NCBI RefSeq assembly: GCF_009867135.1
Contig: NZ_CP047226.1
Location: forward strand, 496,001 to 560,000
Length of the DNA stretch: 64,000 nt
From: Moraxella osloensis
Lineage (GTDB): Bacteria; Pseudomonadota; Gammaproteobacteria; Pseudomonadales; Moraxellaceae
Reading direction: 5' to 3'
Every line of letters starts with the position of its first letter. The stretch's first letter is position 1. The translations under genes were made by a program, and so were the position numbers. A model generated the notes under the pieces. It saw nothing but the letters and a program-made list of their open reading frames with translations, was not told where the DNA came from and searched no databases. Shown here in pieces: positions 36,557 through 46,490 of this stretch.

Positions 36557-39500
36557 TTGTCTTATTATATTCGTCAAAGTGTGCTTACGATTATCTGGCT
36601 AATCGTGGCATTGTTGTTAGTCATGTCCCTCATCAGTTATTCTGCCAATGATCCCAGTTGGTCGCATATCAATAGTGCGGTAAATGAAGTCAGTAACTTG
36701 GCAGGCACGGGTGGTGCGTGGCTGGCTGATATTTTGTATGCGTTTTTGGGTGCGGCAAGCTGGTGGCTCATCGTCATTGCCTGTTATGAAGCTTGGAATG
36801 TATGGCGCCATGATGTAGAGCCTAATGGCTTGTTACGTTTTTTGGGTTATATTTTTTTAATCATTGCCACCGCAGGGCTGACAGGCGTGTTATCGTTTGG
36901 CTGGTTGGCGCAAGGCATGATTGGGCAAATCGTCGGCAACGGGCTTAGTAGTTTATTAACCTACTGGGGGACTTTGTTGTTTTTATTGGTGTTTATTGCC
37001 ATCACCGTGACGTTTACCTTTGATTTGCATTGGCATGAGATTTTATCAGGTCAAGCCATTCGCAGCCGCCTACAAGCTGAAGCCGCAGATGATGATGAAG
37101 CCAATACTAAGCTCAAAGCGACTGCTCAAGAAGCAAGCCAAGCAAAACCAAACGACACCGCGCAACTGCCTTTGCCATTAGCCTCCCATGACACAGAACA
37201 GGCCGCTTATGATAGTAGTCATCTAGCGGATAATGAGGGGTTTGTTGGTAGTCCGCTCGATGCGTTTTTGGATGAAACGGGCTTTAGTGAAATCAAAGAT
37301 TATGAATGGCTCGAAGAAAACGATGCCACCAATCCATTTAAACCCGTCAGCTCAACCTATGTGGCAAACACCAAGCTGACCAAAAAACTCGATGAAAAAC
37401 TGCAAAGTAAAATCATTAAAAAACCGTTTAAAATGCCTACCTTAAACAGACCCCATTCGATACAGGTAGACTCGCAAATCACTGAGCCAACTCAGACAAA
37501 GCAGCCTAGTGTAGATAGTGTAGACGTATCGCAAGCTATGCCAACTATCGATGACGCATCTATGATGTCTGCTATGTCTGCTGCAAGCACAGGGGAGCTA
37601 GCGGATAAACGAATCTCTGAGCCTATGACGGGTGTAGAGATGGCTGAACAGGACACGGCTATTGATGTATCAGATTTGGATGATTTAGCCGATAGCCTAG
37701 ATGCGGGATATGAATTATCACAAAATCCTGTGCTAGAGTCATCATTCGAGGGCATTAAAACAGAGGGCTTTGAAGCAGAAAGTATTGAAGTAGAAGGCAT
37801 TGAAACACCAACCCCCTCAGTCGCGTCACTATTGGGCATGCGACAAGTTTCACCGCAAGCTATTGCTAATGCCTCAAATGACAGTGCCACCGCACCGGTT
37901 GTAACGGAATTTTCGACCCCTGCAGCAAGTCCGATGCCAACCCAAATAGCACGTCCAGCGCAAGCCGTCACCCAGATTGATACCAACGAGATAACCCCTT
38001 CAATACCGACCCATAGTCGTCCAGTGGAATCTGAGCTACTCGACCAAATCGAACAGCCCGCAGCGACTCAGGTCAACCAGCCGCTCGATATCAATGATGA
38101 TAGCCTGTTTAGTCAGAAATCGCGTGCCATGCAAACCGCAGCTTATCGTGCCAATTTAAGCCCGTTACCTGAGTTATCGCTGCTTGATTTGCCTGACCCT
38201 GACCGCAAGCCAAGCTATAGCCGCGAACAATTGCAGCAGTTATCAGCGCTATTAGAAATCAAGCTACAAGAATTTAATATCAAAGCAGAAGTGGTCAATG
38301 CGCAAATGGGTCCAGTGGTGACACGCTTTGAAGTGTCACTGGCGCCAGGGCTTAAAGCAAGCAAGGTGACGGGTATTGCCAAAGACTTGGCGCGCTCGCT
38401 ATCCATGGCATCGGTGCGTGTGGTAGAAGTCATTCCAGGTAAACCTTATATCGGTATCGAAGTGCCCAATCCGCAGCGCCAAATGGTACGACTCATCGAA
38501 CTGCTGAAAACAGAGGCTTATCAAGACCCCGATGGCTTAATCAGTATGGCAATGGGCAAAGATATTGCCGGTAGACCGATTATTGCGGATTTGGCGAAAG
38601 CGCCACACATGCTAGTCGCAGGTACCACAGGCTCAGGTAAATCAGTGTTGGTGAATTCGCTGTTATTGTCAATGCTGCTCAAATACACACCAGAGCAGCT
38701 GCGATTGATTATGATTGACCCCAAACAGCTCGAGCTTGCCAACTATGGCGATATTCCGCATCTGCTCACCCCCGTAGTCACCGATATGACCGAAGCAGCC
38801 AGTGCCTTGGCGTGGAGTGTGGCTGAGATGGAGCGTCGTTATCAGCTGATGTCATTATTCAAAGTGCGTAAACTGGATGAATTCAACAAAAAAATCATGG
38901 CAGCTGAACAAAGTGGTGAGCCGTTACTAGATCCACTGTGGCGACCCAATGACAGTGTCAGCCAAGATAGAGCGCCAAAATTAAAACCGTTACCACAAAT
39001 TGTGATTGTGGCGGATGAGTTTGCCGACATGATTATGCAGGTGGGCAAACAAGCTGAGGAGTTGATTACGCGTTTGGCGCAAAAATCGCGCGCCGCAGGG
39101 ATTCATTTGATTTTGGCGACCCAGCGCCCCTCAGTGGATGTGATTACTGGCTTGATTAAAGCCAATATTCCCGTCCGTGCCGCGCTTCGCGTCAACTCAA
39201 AAGTCGACTCGCGTACCATTTTGGATGCCGGTGGCGCAGAGGATATGCTTGGGCATGGGGATATGCTGTTTTTAGGACCTGGTCAAATCGAGCCTAACCG
39301 TGTACATGGTGCTTTTATCAGCGATGCGGAAGTCAACCGTGTATGTGATGCATGGCGCGAGCGTGGCGCACCTAACTATATTGATAATATGTTTGATAAC
39401 TTTGAGCTAAGCTCAGCGCCAAGTGGTGGCGATGCTAGTGGGTCTAGCAATGGCGAAGAAGACCCGCTGTATGATGATGTAGTGGCGTTTTTGCTTGAAA

Positions 39501-39640
39501 CCCGTAAGGTCTCTGCATCAAGTATTCAGCGCAAATTTAGTATCGGCTATAACCGCGCAGCACGTATCGTTGATGCCATGGAAGAGGCGGGCTTGGTGAG
39601 CGGCATGACCAAAAGTGGTAAACGTGAGCTATTAATGTAG
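36557..39640 (+). CDS. ftsK: DNA translocase FtsK
   Basis: Divisome-anchored DNA pump that clears the chromosome terminus and activates XerCD. The 1027-residue protein has four N-terminal membrane helices (about 8-27, 53-78, 92-115, 130-155), an acidic variable linker of about 390 residues, and the motor: Walker [10 protein letters not shown] near residue 690, Walker [15 protein letters not shown], and the winged-helix gamma domain (about 965-1027, [21 protein letters not shown]) that reads KOPS. The start is TTG 36557: an in-frame stop (36548-36550) lies just upstream, the first ATG would delete half of helix 1, and AAAGG is correctly spaced. Confidence 0.95.
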   Translation: MSYYIRQSVLTIIWLIVALLLVMSLISYSANDPSWSHINSAVNEVSNLAGTGGAWLADILYAFLGAASWWLIVIACYEAWNVWRHDVEPNGLLRFLGYIFLIIATAGLTGVLSFGWLAQGMIGQIVGNGLSSLLTYWGTLLFLLVFIAITVTFTFDLHWHEILSGQAIRSRLQAEAADDDEANTKLKATAQEASQAKPNDTAQLPLPLASHDTEQAAYDSSHLADNEGFVGSPLDAFLDETGFSEIKDYEWLEENDATNPFKPVSSTYVANTKLTKKLDEKLQSKIIKKPFKMPTLNRPHSIQVDSQITEPTQTKQPSVDSVDVSQAMPTIDDASMMSAMSAASTGELADKRISEPMTGVEMAEQDTAIDVSDLDDLADSLDAGYELSQNPVLESSFEGIKTEGFEAESIEVEGIETPTPSVASLLGMRQVSPQAIANASNDSATAPVVTEFSTPAASPMPTQIARPAQAVTQIDTNEITPSIPTHSRPVESELLDQIEQPAATQVNQPLDINDDSLFSQKSRAMQTAAYRANLSPLPELSLLDLPDPDRKPSYSREQLQQLSALLEIKLQEFNIKAEVVNAQMGPVVTRFEVSLAPGLKASKVTGIAKDLARSLSMASVRVVEVIPGKPYIGIEVPNPQRQMVRLIELLKTEAYQDPDGLISMAMGKDIAGRPIIADLAKAPHMLVAGTTGSGKSVLVNSLLLSMLLKYTPEQLRLIMIDPKQLELANYGDIPHLLTPVVTDMTEAASALAWSVAEMERRYQLMSLFKVRKLDEFNKKIMAAEQSGEPLLDPLWRPNDSVSQDRAPKLKPLPQIVIVADEFADMIMQVGKQAEELITRLAQKSRAAGIHLILATQRPSVDVITGLIKANIPVRAALRVNSKVDSRTILDAGGAEDMLGHGDMLFLGPGQIEPNRVHGAFISDAEVNRVCDAWRERGAPNYIDNMFDNFELSSAPSGGDASGSSNGEEDPLYDDVVAFLLETRKVSASSIQRKFSIGYNRAARIVDAMEEAGLVSGMTKSGKRELLM

Positions 39641-39654
39641 AGGTTAGACAAAAT

Positions 39655-39684
39655 AAAAAAAGGTGCAATTTATGCACCTTTTTT
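39655..39684 (+). terminator. Rho-independent terminator between ftsK and ridA
   Basis: AAAAAGGTGCA and TGCACCTTTTT stem with a 5-nt loop and T run; bidirectional for the convergent pair. Confidence 0.9.
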
Positions 39685-39714
39685 ATTTAACGTTTTAAGG
39701 GGCTATGGGTTCAT

Positions 39715-40080
39715 TTATTCTAGGGTATTTTGCGCTGCGACTACGACAATTTCTAATTTCCACAATGGATTAACCAATTCAGCTTTGACTGTGGCACGGG
39801 TAGGCTTTGGGCAATCGGTTAACCAGTCGCCCCACATGCTATTCACCACCGCAAAATCCGCCAAATCCTTGATAAAAATCTGAGCAGTTAGTAGACGTGA
39901 TTTGTCGCTATTGGCTTTGGCGAGCATGGCGTCGATATTGTCTAGCACTTCTTGGGTTTGTGTGTGGATATCGGCAGTGTCGGTATTTGGCACTTGTCCT
40001 GCGAGATACACCACGTGGTTAAAAATGGTAATTTCACTTAGATAGTCATTGCTATCAAATCGTTGAATTTGTGCGGTCAT
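39715..40080 (-). CDS. RidA-family (YjgF/YER057c/UK114) enamine/imine deaminase-like protein
   Basis: A 121-residue trimer-forming family. RidA proper hydrolyses reactive 2-aminoacrylate and other imines to keto acids and ammonia. Conserved positions include VYLAGQVP and the catalytic Arg in KPTRATVKAELVNP. The N-terminal QRFDSNDYLSEITIFN differs from canonical RidA and fits the Rid4-7 subgroups. It lies 86 nt downstream of dadA on the same strand. DadA oxidises D-amino acids to imines, so a companion that hydrolyses these imines makes functional sense; this is inferred from context. Confidence 0.85.
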   Translation of the reverse strand: MTAQIQRFDSNDYLSEITIFNHVVYLAGQVPNTDTADIHTQTQEVLDNIDAMLAKANSDKSRLLTAQIFIKDLADFAVVNSMWGDWLTDCPKPTRATVKAELVNPLWKLEIVVVAAQNTLE

Positions 40081-40166
40081 GATGTTTTCCTTGTGAATGG
40101 ATAAATGTTATTTATGCATAGTCTTTACAAATACTATTTACAGGTATTTCTGATAGAAAATAGATA

Positions 40167-41420
40167 CTAGAAATAACGCTGTAATGATAAGCCGTCAATG
40201 CGAATATCAGGCGTTTTGCCGAGCACCAAATCGCTGATTAATTTGCCAGAGCCACACGCCATTGTCCAACCCAATGTGCCATGTCCTGTGTTCAAAAATA
40301 AATTGCGATACCGAGTCGCGCCAATGATGGGCGTGCTATCTGGGGTCATCGGACGTAGCCCTGTCCAAAAACTTGCGTTTGGCAAATCACCGCCTGCGAA
40401 TAAGTCCTGCGTGACCATTTCGAGTGTGGCACGGCGCTGGGGGTTTAGACTTACATCAAAACCACTTAATTCTGCCATACCACCCACGCGAATGCGGCTA
40501 TCAAAGCGAGTAATGGCGATTTTATAGGTTTCATCCAGTACCGTTGATTGGGGCGCTAAATCAGCATTGATGATCGGCACAGTCAGTGAATAGCCTTTGA
40601 CAGGGTATACAGGCAGATTAAGCTGTAGCGGTTGCAAAAGCGCCCGCGAATAACTGCCCAACGCCAATACATACTGGTCTGCCGTTAATAATTCACCATT
40701 TACCATCACCCCTTTAATCGCCCCAGCGTCCACTACCAGTTTTTCGATGGTTTGATTGTATAAAAATTTCACCCCCAGCGCTTTGGCTTGCTGCGCTAAT
40801 GTTTGGCAAAACAAAAAGCAATCGCCTGTTTCATCATGCGGCAAATGCAATCCACCAACCAGCTTATCAGTGGCATTTGCCAACGCGGGCTCAATCTCAG
40901 CCAACGCCTTGCTGTTGTCAATCAGCTTAAAAGGCACGCCTGAATCTTGCAACACCTTAATATCTTGCTGTACAGCCTCTAGTTGGGCGGGTTTGCGAAA
41001 AACCTGTAAGGTGCCTTGTGAGCGGTTTTCGTAGTGAATACCGGTGTCTTGACGCAACTGCTGCAGACAGTCGCGGCTGTATTCTGCCACTCGTACCATG
41101 CGCTCTTTGTTGATGGCATAGCGCTTGGCATTGCAGTTTTTGAGCATTTGTAGCATCCATTGTAACTGCCACAGACTACCATCTAATTTGATGGCTAAAG
41201 GAGCGTGTTGTTGGAATAACCATTTAACCGCCTTCAATGGAATACCAGGCGCTGCCCAAGGGGTAGAGTAGCCAGGGGAGATTTGCCCAGCATTGCCAAA
41301 ACTGGTTTCTTGTGCGGCACCCGCTTGGCGGTCAATCACCGTGACTTCTACGCCTTGCTTGGCTAAATAATAGGCACTTGTCACCCCAATCACGCCACTA
41401 CCCAGTACCAATACGCGCAT
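40167..41420 (-). CDS. dadA: D-amino acid dehydrogenase, small (FAD) subunit
   Basis: FAD enzyme oxidising D-alanine and other D-amino acids to keto acids for the respiratory chain. The 417-residue product starts [21 protein letters not shown], the dinucleotide-binding loop. The family segment [20 protein letters not shown] is complete, and the end [24 protein letters not shown], then [16 protein letters not shown], matches DadA. The frame reaches a TTG at 41432; ATG 41420 gives the standard N-terminus. It is divergent from the lrp-like gene, the classical arrangement of dadA with its regulator. No alanine racemase (dadX) is adjacent. Confidence 0.93.
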   Translation of the reverse strand: MRVLVLGSGVIGVTSAYYLAKQGVEVTVIDRQAGAAQETSFGNAGQISPGYSTPWAAPGIPLKAVKWLFQQHAPLAIKLDGSLWQLQWMLQMLKNCNAKRYAINKERMVRVAEYSRDCLQQLRQDTGIHYENRSQGTLQVFRKPAQLEAVQQDIKVLQDSGVPFKLIDNSKALAEIEPALANATDKLVGGLHLPHDETGDCFLFCQTLAQQAKALGVKFLYNQTIEKLVVDAGAIKGVMVNGELLTADQYVLALGSYSRALLQPLQLNLPVYPVKGYSLTVPIINADLAPQSTVLDETYKIAITRFDSRIRVGGMAELSGFDVSLNPQRRATLEMVTQDLFAGGDLPNASFWTGLRPMTPDSTPIIGATRYRNLFLNTGHGTLGWTMACGSGKLISDLVLGKTPDIRIDGLSLQRYF

Positions 41421-41534
41421 ACCTACCCCCAAATATCTGCTTAATTATCAGTTAATTTCGCTAGTATAAGCAAAGTTTTGCAGTGAATTTTGCTGTTTTT
41501 ATGCTAGAATTTTGCTGATATTGTCGGTTTTATC

Positions 41535-42041
41535 ATGCCAATCATCAAAAAACAGGATTTTCATTTTGCTATGCGTAATTTAGACCGTACCGACCGTTTA
41601 ATCCTTGAAATCTTGCAACAGCAAGCCCGAATTTCTATCAGCGAATTGGCTGCCAAAGTTAACCTATCAACCACGCCTTGCTCAGACAGGGTTAAGCGCT
41701 TGGAGCGTGAAGGTATTATCACAGGTTATCATGCGCGGTTAAATCCAAATTTGGTCAATAAAAGCTTGTTGGTGTTTTTGGAGATAAAGTTATCCACCAA
41801 GTCAGGTGATGTCTTTGAGCAAGTGAGCAAAAAATTGTCAGAAATTCCAGAGATACTGGAATGTCATTTGATTTCGGGTGAGTTTGATTTTTTGGTCAAA
41901 GCGCGGCTAAAAGAGATGAGTTCTTACCGTAAGTTACTGGGCAATATCTTAAAACAATTGCCAGCGGCGGTGGAAACCCACAGTTTGATTGTGATGGAAG
42001 AGATTAAAGAAAGCTTGCATTTGGATGTGACAATGACCTAA
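41535..42041 (+). CDS. lrp: Lrp/AsnC-family regulator divergent from dadA
   Basis: A 168-residue regulator. The helix-turn-helix is at about residues 30-60 (ISISELAAKVNLSTTPCSDRVKRLEREG), followed by the RAM ligand domain (LLVFLEIKL; ECHLISGEFDFLVKARLKEMSSYRKLLG). It is closely similar in layout to E. coli Lrp, including VFEQV and the end VMEEIKES. ATG 41535 is used; ATG 41571 (MRNLDRTDR) is an equally likely start. Position next to dadA suggests an alanine/leucine-responsive activator of dadA, as known for Lrp or DadR proteins. An extended -10 TGCTAGAAT lies in the shared 114-bp intergenic region (around 41501-41509). Confidence 0.88.
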   Translation: MPIIKKQDFHFAMRNLDRTDRLILEILQQQARISISELAAKVNLSTTPCSDRVKRLEREGIITGYHARLNPNLVNKSLLVFLEIKLSTKSGDVFEQVSKKLSEIPEILECHLISGEFDFLVKARLKEMSSYRKLLGNILKQLPAAVETHSLIVMEEIKESLHLDVTMT

Positions 42042-42084
42042 CTGTCGTGCAAGCTTTACGATACATGCTTTGCGACAGATGAAA

Positions 42085-42112
42085 AAAAAGACTGCTAAAT
42101 CGCAGTCTTTTT
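42085..42112 (+). terminator. Bidirectional terminator between lrp and nadE
   Basis: AAAAAGACTGC and GCAGTCTTTTT stem with a 6-nt loop. Confidence 0.88.
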
Positions 42113-42140
42113 ATGTTGTCCCGCCTTAGAGCTTTGGAAA

Positions 42141-44033
42141 TTAGAGTTTTGGAAACTCTAGCGACCAGTGATTGACGAGTGGGTAGCGACGCTCACGCCC
42201 AAAGGCGCGGTGGGTAATCTTGGTGCCAATCGCCGCTTGACGACGTTTGTATTCATTGCGGTCTACCATACTGAGTACTTTTTTCACCACATCTTTATCA
42301 TAACCGGCTTCTACAATCGCATCATACCCAAAGTCGCGATCGATATACAGCTCCAGCATTTTATCGAGGGTATCATAATCGGGCAGACTGTCTTGGTCTT
42401 TTTGGTCGGGTCGAAGCTCGGCAGAAGGCGGACGCGTAATCACACGCTCAGGAATCACCGGCGTTTCTTCTAGGCGGTTGCGATAGTTGGCGAGGGCGTA
42501 TACTTGGGTTTTATACACATCTTTTAATACATCAAATCCGCCTGCCATATCTCCATATAGTGTCGCATAGCCCACGGCCATCTCTGACTTGTTGCCAGTG
42601 GTGATGACTAGATGACCAAATTTGTTGGACAATGCCATCAGAATCATGCCACGCGCACGGGCTTGGATATTTTCTTCCGTGGTGTCGGCAGTGGTGTTGC
42701 TAAACATCGGCTCTAGCGTATGACGCATACCTTCAACAGCGGCATGAATCGGGCACACGGTGTAAGACACGTTGAGTCGGTGTGCCTGCGCCTGCGCATC
42801 TTGCAGGCTGATTTGCGAGGTGTACTCATAGGGCATCATGACCGCATAAACTTTATCTGCACCCAGTGCATCAACGGCGATACATAGCGTGAGCGCCGAG
42901 TCTATACCGCCTGACAACCCAACCAATACGCCTTTAAAGCCAGAATGATTGACATAATCACGCAAGCCGACAACCAGCGCTTGATAAGTTTCAGCGATTT
43001 GGCTGAGCGCAAGCGGTGATTTGCGCTGTTCTGATAACATCACTTGACCGCTCTGGGCATCGTGACGAGCAACCACATACAGGGTATGCTGCAAAAATCT
43101 TGGTGCTTCTTGCACGATTTTACCTTGAGCGTTGACGACCATCGAGCCGCCATCAAACACCAAGTCATCTTGACCGCCCACGCTATTGGCATACACAATC
43201 GGGATATTGTGCTCAGTGGCACGGCTTTTTAATAAAGCCTTACGTTGTTCTTGCTTGTTTTGCTCAAAGGGTGAGGCATTGAGGCTGATGATGATTTCCG
43301 CACCTTTTTCTTTCAGTGCGCGAATGGGCGCGTCTTGCCATAAGTCTTCGCAGATAAGTAGTCCGATGGTCAGCCCTTGATAGTCAAACAACACTTGGTT
43401 GTGACCGGTATTAAAATAGCGGCGTTCGTCAAACACGCCATAGTTTGGCAAGCATTGTTTGTGATAAAAGCCTTTTTGCTGACCATTGTGAATGATAGCC
43501 ACTGAGTTAAACGTGCCATTGGGGTCAATGTGCGGATAACCCACTAGCATCACGATGTCTTTGACTGTGTAGAGCAATTCAAAAGCAAGTTTCACGCGTG
43601 AGGCAAGACTTGGACGTAATAACAAATCTTCAGGCGGATAACCCAGCAGTGACAACTCAGGAAAGACAATGATATTAGCACCCTTGTCACGGGCGTCTTT
43701 AGCCAGTTCTACCATTTTTTTGGCATTGTTGATGACATCACCGACAATAAATTGCTGCTGTGCCACCGCAATTTTTAGCCCCACCATAGAATCTGCTTGG
43801 CTAATCTGTTGGCTAGCCGATTGGCTTGATGACTGAGAATTTGACTGAGAAACTGGCTGAGAAGTTGGCTGAGCAGGTTTTTGAGAAACTGGCTGTGGGT
43901 TTGCGGGTTGGCTTGGCGCATTGCTAGTATAAGCCGTGGGCGCATGGTTTGGGGTAGTAGCTTCGGCAGTCGTTGACTCACTCGGCAGCTGCGTTGGTAC
44001 GCTATCATCTGGGGTTAAATCAAGGTGTGACAT
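42141..44033 (-). CDS. nadE: Glutamine-dependent NAD+ synthetase with an N-terminal Ser/Gln-rich extension
   Basis: Last step of NAD synthesis: amidates nicotinate adenine dinucleotide using glutamine. The 630-residue protein has a nitrilase-type glutaminase domain (residues about 83-340) with Glu in VFPELSLLGYP, Lys in YHKQCLPNYG and Cys in LLICEDLWQD. The synthetase domain follows, with the ATP-loop LVGLSGGIDSALT. An extra 82 residues precede the first domain, rich in Ser, Gln, Pro and Thr with repeated SQ/QPVSQ units. An AAGGA site exists before ATG 44033 but none before the internal ATG 43787, so the extension is probably translated. Confidence 0.93.
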   Translation of the reverse strand: MSHLDLTPDDSVPTQLPSESTTAEATTPNHAPTAYTSNAPSQPANPQPVSQKPAQPTSQPVSQSNSQSSSQSASQQISQADSMVGLKIAVAQQQFIVGDVINNAKKMVELAKDARDKGANIIVFPELSLLGYPPEDLLLRPSLASRVKLAFELLYTVKDIVMLVGYPHIDPNGTFNSVAIIHNGQQKGFYHKQCLPNYGVFDERRYFNTGHNQVLFDYQGLTIGLLICEDLWQDAPIRALKEKGAEIIISLNASPFEQNKQEQRKALLKSRATEHNIPIVYANSVGGQDDLVFDGGSMVVNAQGKIVQEAPRFLQHTLYVVARHDAQSGQVMLSEQRKSPLALSQIAETYQALVVGLRDYVNHSGFKGVLVGLSGGIDSALTLCIAVDALGADKVYAVMMPYEYTSQISLQDAQAQAHRLNVSYTVCPIHAAVEGMRHTLEPMFSNTTADTTEENIQARARGMILMALSNKFGHLVITTGNKSEMAVGYATLYGDMAGGFDVLKDVYKTQVYALANYRNRLEETPVIPERVITRPPSAELRPDQKDQDSLPDYDTLDKMLELYIDRDFGYDAIVEAGYDKDVVKKVLSMVDRNEYKRRQAAIGTKITHRAFGRERRYPLVNHWSLEFPKL

Positions 44034-44382
44034 GAAAAATCCTTCAGTAAAAATTTATTATGGGGTCGTCCCTTTAGTCGTATCCGTCTAAAACGGTAGG
44101 CAAGCATGATGCCGCTATTATAATTATTGGTGGCAACAGCGATGGCATTACAAGATAAAATTATTCTACATTATATCGCTTTATGATATGTTTACAATTG
44201 CAATCTTTAGACGCTACAACCGAAAAACGCTGCAACTGGTAAAATTAGCCTAAACATAGCATGAATAACCCATCAATGCGCGATTTTTTGCAGTATAATC
44301 AAACTTTGAAGGGCTAGTTAACGGGCAATCATAATTGTTAATTGGCAACAATAATTCGTTCATGAGACAATGAGGTGAAGCG
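44034..44382. other. 349-bp divergent region between nadE and the zinc-ribbon membrane protein gene
   Basis: No coding sequence or strong repeat is seen. A GAGGTGA ribosome site is at its right end. Confidence 0.4.
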
Positions 44383-44637
44383 ATGTTTACCGCAATTTTT
44401 GTGGTTTTGGTGATTATGGGGCTTAGCTGGGTTGGGATGAAATGGATGTATCCGCGACCACCGCAAGGCTACTTGCGACCGCAGCCAGGCGAGAGTACTG
44501 AGCTGCGAGCGTGTGATTTTTGCCATCATACCTTGGCAGAGTGGCGAGGGATTGTAGAAGGGGATAAGTTCTTTTGTAATCAAGAACACCAAGCGGATTT
44601 TCATGCTGGCAAACATTACCAGCGCGCCCAAAATTAG
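44383..44637 (+). CDS. Small membrane-anchored zinc-ribbon protein (PP0621-like)
   Basis: An 84-residue protein: one N-terminal membrane helix (residues 1-18), a Pro-rich spacer and a C-terminal putative zinc site with Cys44, Cys47 (ACDFCHHTL), Cys65 and His69 (FFCNQEHQ). This layout resembles the PP0621 family of small proteins of unknown function. A strong GAGGTGA site precedes the ATG. It is convergent with zapA, 37 nt away. Confidence 0.72.
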   Translation: MFTAIFVVLVIMGLSWVGMKWMYPRPPQGYLRPQPGESTELRACDFCHHTLAEWRGIVEGDKFFCNQEHQADFHAGKHYQRAQN

Positions 44638-44674
44638 TCGAATTTTATTTTACACTTATTTTACACTAAAGACG

Positions 44675-44968
44675 TTAGGCAAAACGCGCAACGTCTTCTA
44701 ACATTTTACCCACCAAGTCTTGCGCTTGGCTTTCGTTTTCTTGATAGCGTTGTAAGTTTTCTGATTTTTCAAACAAGGTCAGCGCGCATAGTACCAATAA
44801 TTCTTCTTGTGGTAGCTGAGGCGCTTGCCGGCGTACATCTTGCATAAACTGGTTAATATAGCTTGCCGCACGCTGCAACGCAGGCTCTTCAGATTCTGGG
44901 CAGTTGATGGTATAGCTACGACCATTGATCAGGATATCAACTTTTTTAATGCTTTGGGCAGATGCCAT
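44675..44968 (-). CDS. zapA: Cell division protein ZapA
   Basis: A 97-residue FtsZ-associated protein that bundles FtsZ filaments at midcell. VDILINGRSYTINCPESEE is the conserved N-terminal beta domain; ALQRAASYINQFM and the C-terminal coiled coil follow. Length is typical (about 100). It lies 63 nt downstream of a coiled-coil gene of the ZapB-like type on the same strand, so the two form an operon. Confidence 0.92.
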   Translation of the reverse strand: MASAQSIKKVDILINGRSYTINCPESEEPALQRAASYINQFMQDVRRQAPQLPQEELLVLCALTLFEKSENLQRYQENESQAQDLVGKMLEDVARFA

Positions 44969-45031
44969 AAGATTTTCCTAACGTATTCAAATGTTTTAAA
45001 CATCACTAAGGCTGGCTTAAATAGGGGCGGG

Positions 45032-45436
45032 TTAGTTTTCGCTGTCAATTTTTGCCAAGCGCTCTAACACAAGCTTGGTATGCTCTGCCGCAACGCGATT
45101 TTTTTCAATCAGTTTTTGATTTTGTGCGGTAAAAATCTGTAATTGGTTTTGGGTTTGTTCGTATTCGGTACTTAGCATGTTGTGAGATTCGGCAAGTGAC
45201 TGATACCGCTGCTCGAGTGCTTGATACTCTTCGGCTTGTCTGGCAAGTTGTTGTTCCAAATTTTGCTGCAGTTCTTTGCTGGCATCGAGCTCAGCTTGTA
45301 CCGCTTGCAATTGGTCTGCGGTAATGGTTGGCTGTGCTTTAATACGGGTTAACTCGCTACTGGCGAATTGATATTTATCGCGAAGCTTAGTCAATGCGGT
45401 TTGTAGCTGGGTCAGTTGGTCAATTAGGGTGCTCAT
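45032..45436 (-). CDS. ZapB-like coiled-coil protein upstream of zapA
   Basis: A 134-residue, almost wholly coiled-coil protein (heptads from residue 4 to 130, rich in Gln, Leu and Glu). The C-terminal ENRVAAEHTKLVLERLAKI resembles the short coiled-coil proteins that sit immediately upstream of zapA in many gammaproteobacteria (TIGR02449 type). Those are about 70 residues; this one is longer. A cell-division role with ZapA is inferred from position. Coiled coils are poorly diagnostic, so the family assignment is moderate. Confidence 0.65.
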   Translation of the reverse strand: MSTLIDQLTQLQTALTKLRDKYQFASSELTRIKAQPTITADQLQAVQAELDASKELQQNLEQQLARQAEEYQALEQRYQSLAESHNMLSTEYEQTQNQLQIFTAQNQKLIEKNRVAAEHTKLVLERLAKIDSEN

Positions 45437-45672
45437 GATATGATGTCTAGTCAGTAATCGAGTGAATAATCAAGTAAATCATCAAGAGCGACGTGATGGG
45501 CGCTCATTGACATGAATAGCAAAAGGATTTTTTGGTATAACTATAGCGCGAAGGCTTAAAATTTGAGTGATACTTATATTATTTTACCACTTTAATAATG
45601 CCATAGTTGACCGCATTAAGGCTAGTATTATCTCAATGTTGATATAATTTTTTGTGAAAAAAGGGTAAAGCG

Positions 45673-46413
45673 ATGGATGATTATATTTCGGGTTGGCAAG
45701 ATTGGACACAAGCATTTGAGGATTGGCACGACGTCACAATTAGTGAGTTACATGGGCTAATTTCAGGGGTACTCAGTGTGTGTGATGCGCCAACCGAGCA
45801 ACAGTGGCAACTGCTACTTACTGAGCTGAGCTTTACCGAGCTTGAGCCAAAAGCGTTGGAGATAGTGACCGAAGAGGGCGAGGATATGGTGGCGGTACTA
45901 ACCGACGATGCCGATAGCTATCAGTTTATGCCGTTGTTGCCTGATGATGACCATCCATTGTATGAGCGTTTGATGGCACTTAAGAACTGGGCAAATGGCT
46001 TTTTGACAGGCTTTGGCGTCACTGACAGTGCGCTACGCCCGGAAGAAAATAACCTATTTAATGACTTGGCAAAAATCGGCGCGCTGCGGGTTGATGCGTA
46101 TGATGAGGCGCTGCAAGGCACGGACAATGCTGAAGGCGAAGTTGAATATATGGAGTTACTTGAGTTTGTGCGCATGATTCCTGTGAGTGTGTCACAAGGG
46201 CGAGTGCGTAAATCAGTCGCCAAGTTGCCGCTCATCGCAGGATTTGCCATGAATCGCCCTGTGGGCAAAGCCCAAGAGATTGATGAGGAGCATTTGGATT
46301 TTATTGAGCAGCTACGCGATGATGAACTCGATTGGGAAGCAGAAAAAGATACCAATGATGATTTTGTTACCCATATGGTTATTGATGCCATGACCGGTAA
46401 AAAGCCGAATTGA
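45673..46413 (+). CDS. ygfB: UPF0149 family protein (YgfB/YecA)
   Basis: A 246-residue helical, very acidic protein. The family marks are ISELHGLISGVLS near the N-terminus and LKNWANGFLTGFGV in the middle. YgfB in Pseudomonas has been described as a regulator affecting beta-lactam resistance through AlpA; whether that holds here is unknown. It is next to zapA in divergent orientation, the order also found in E. coli. It is about 50 residues longer than E. coli YgfB, with an acidic C-terminal tail. Confidence 0.85.
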   Translation: MDDYISGWQDWTQAFEDWHDVTISELHGLISGVLSVCDAPTEQQWQLLLTELSFTELEPKALEIVTEEGEDMVAVLTDDADSYQFMPLLPDDDHPLYERLMALKNWANGFLTGFGVTDSALRPEENNLFNDLAKIGALRVDAYDEALQGTDNAEGEVEYMELLEFVRMIPVSVSQGRVRKSVAKLPLIAGFAMNRPVGKAQEIDEEHLDFIEQLRDDELDWEAEKDTNDDFVTHMVIDAMTGKKPN

Positions 46414-46417
46414 TGCT

Positions 46418-46456
46418 AACACCCTATTTCGACTAGATTTACCCTGATAGGGTGTT
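46418..46456 (+). terminator. Hairpin after ygfB
   Basis: AACACCCTAT (46418-46427) and ATAGGGTGTT (46447-46456) form a perfect 10-bp stem with a 19-nt loop and only three T after it. It may act as a weak terminator before argE. Confidence 0.5.
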
Positions 46457-46490
46457 TAATGGTTTAAAATTTGAGAAAAATGGAACGACT

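Noticed and set aside
45437..45672. 6S RNA gene expected near zapA in gammaproteobacteria
   Set aside because: The 236-bp gap shows no long rod-like self-complementarity with a central bulge, so I cannot support it.
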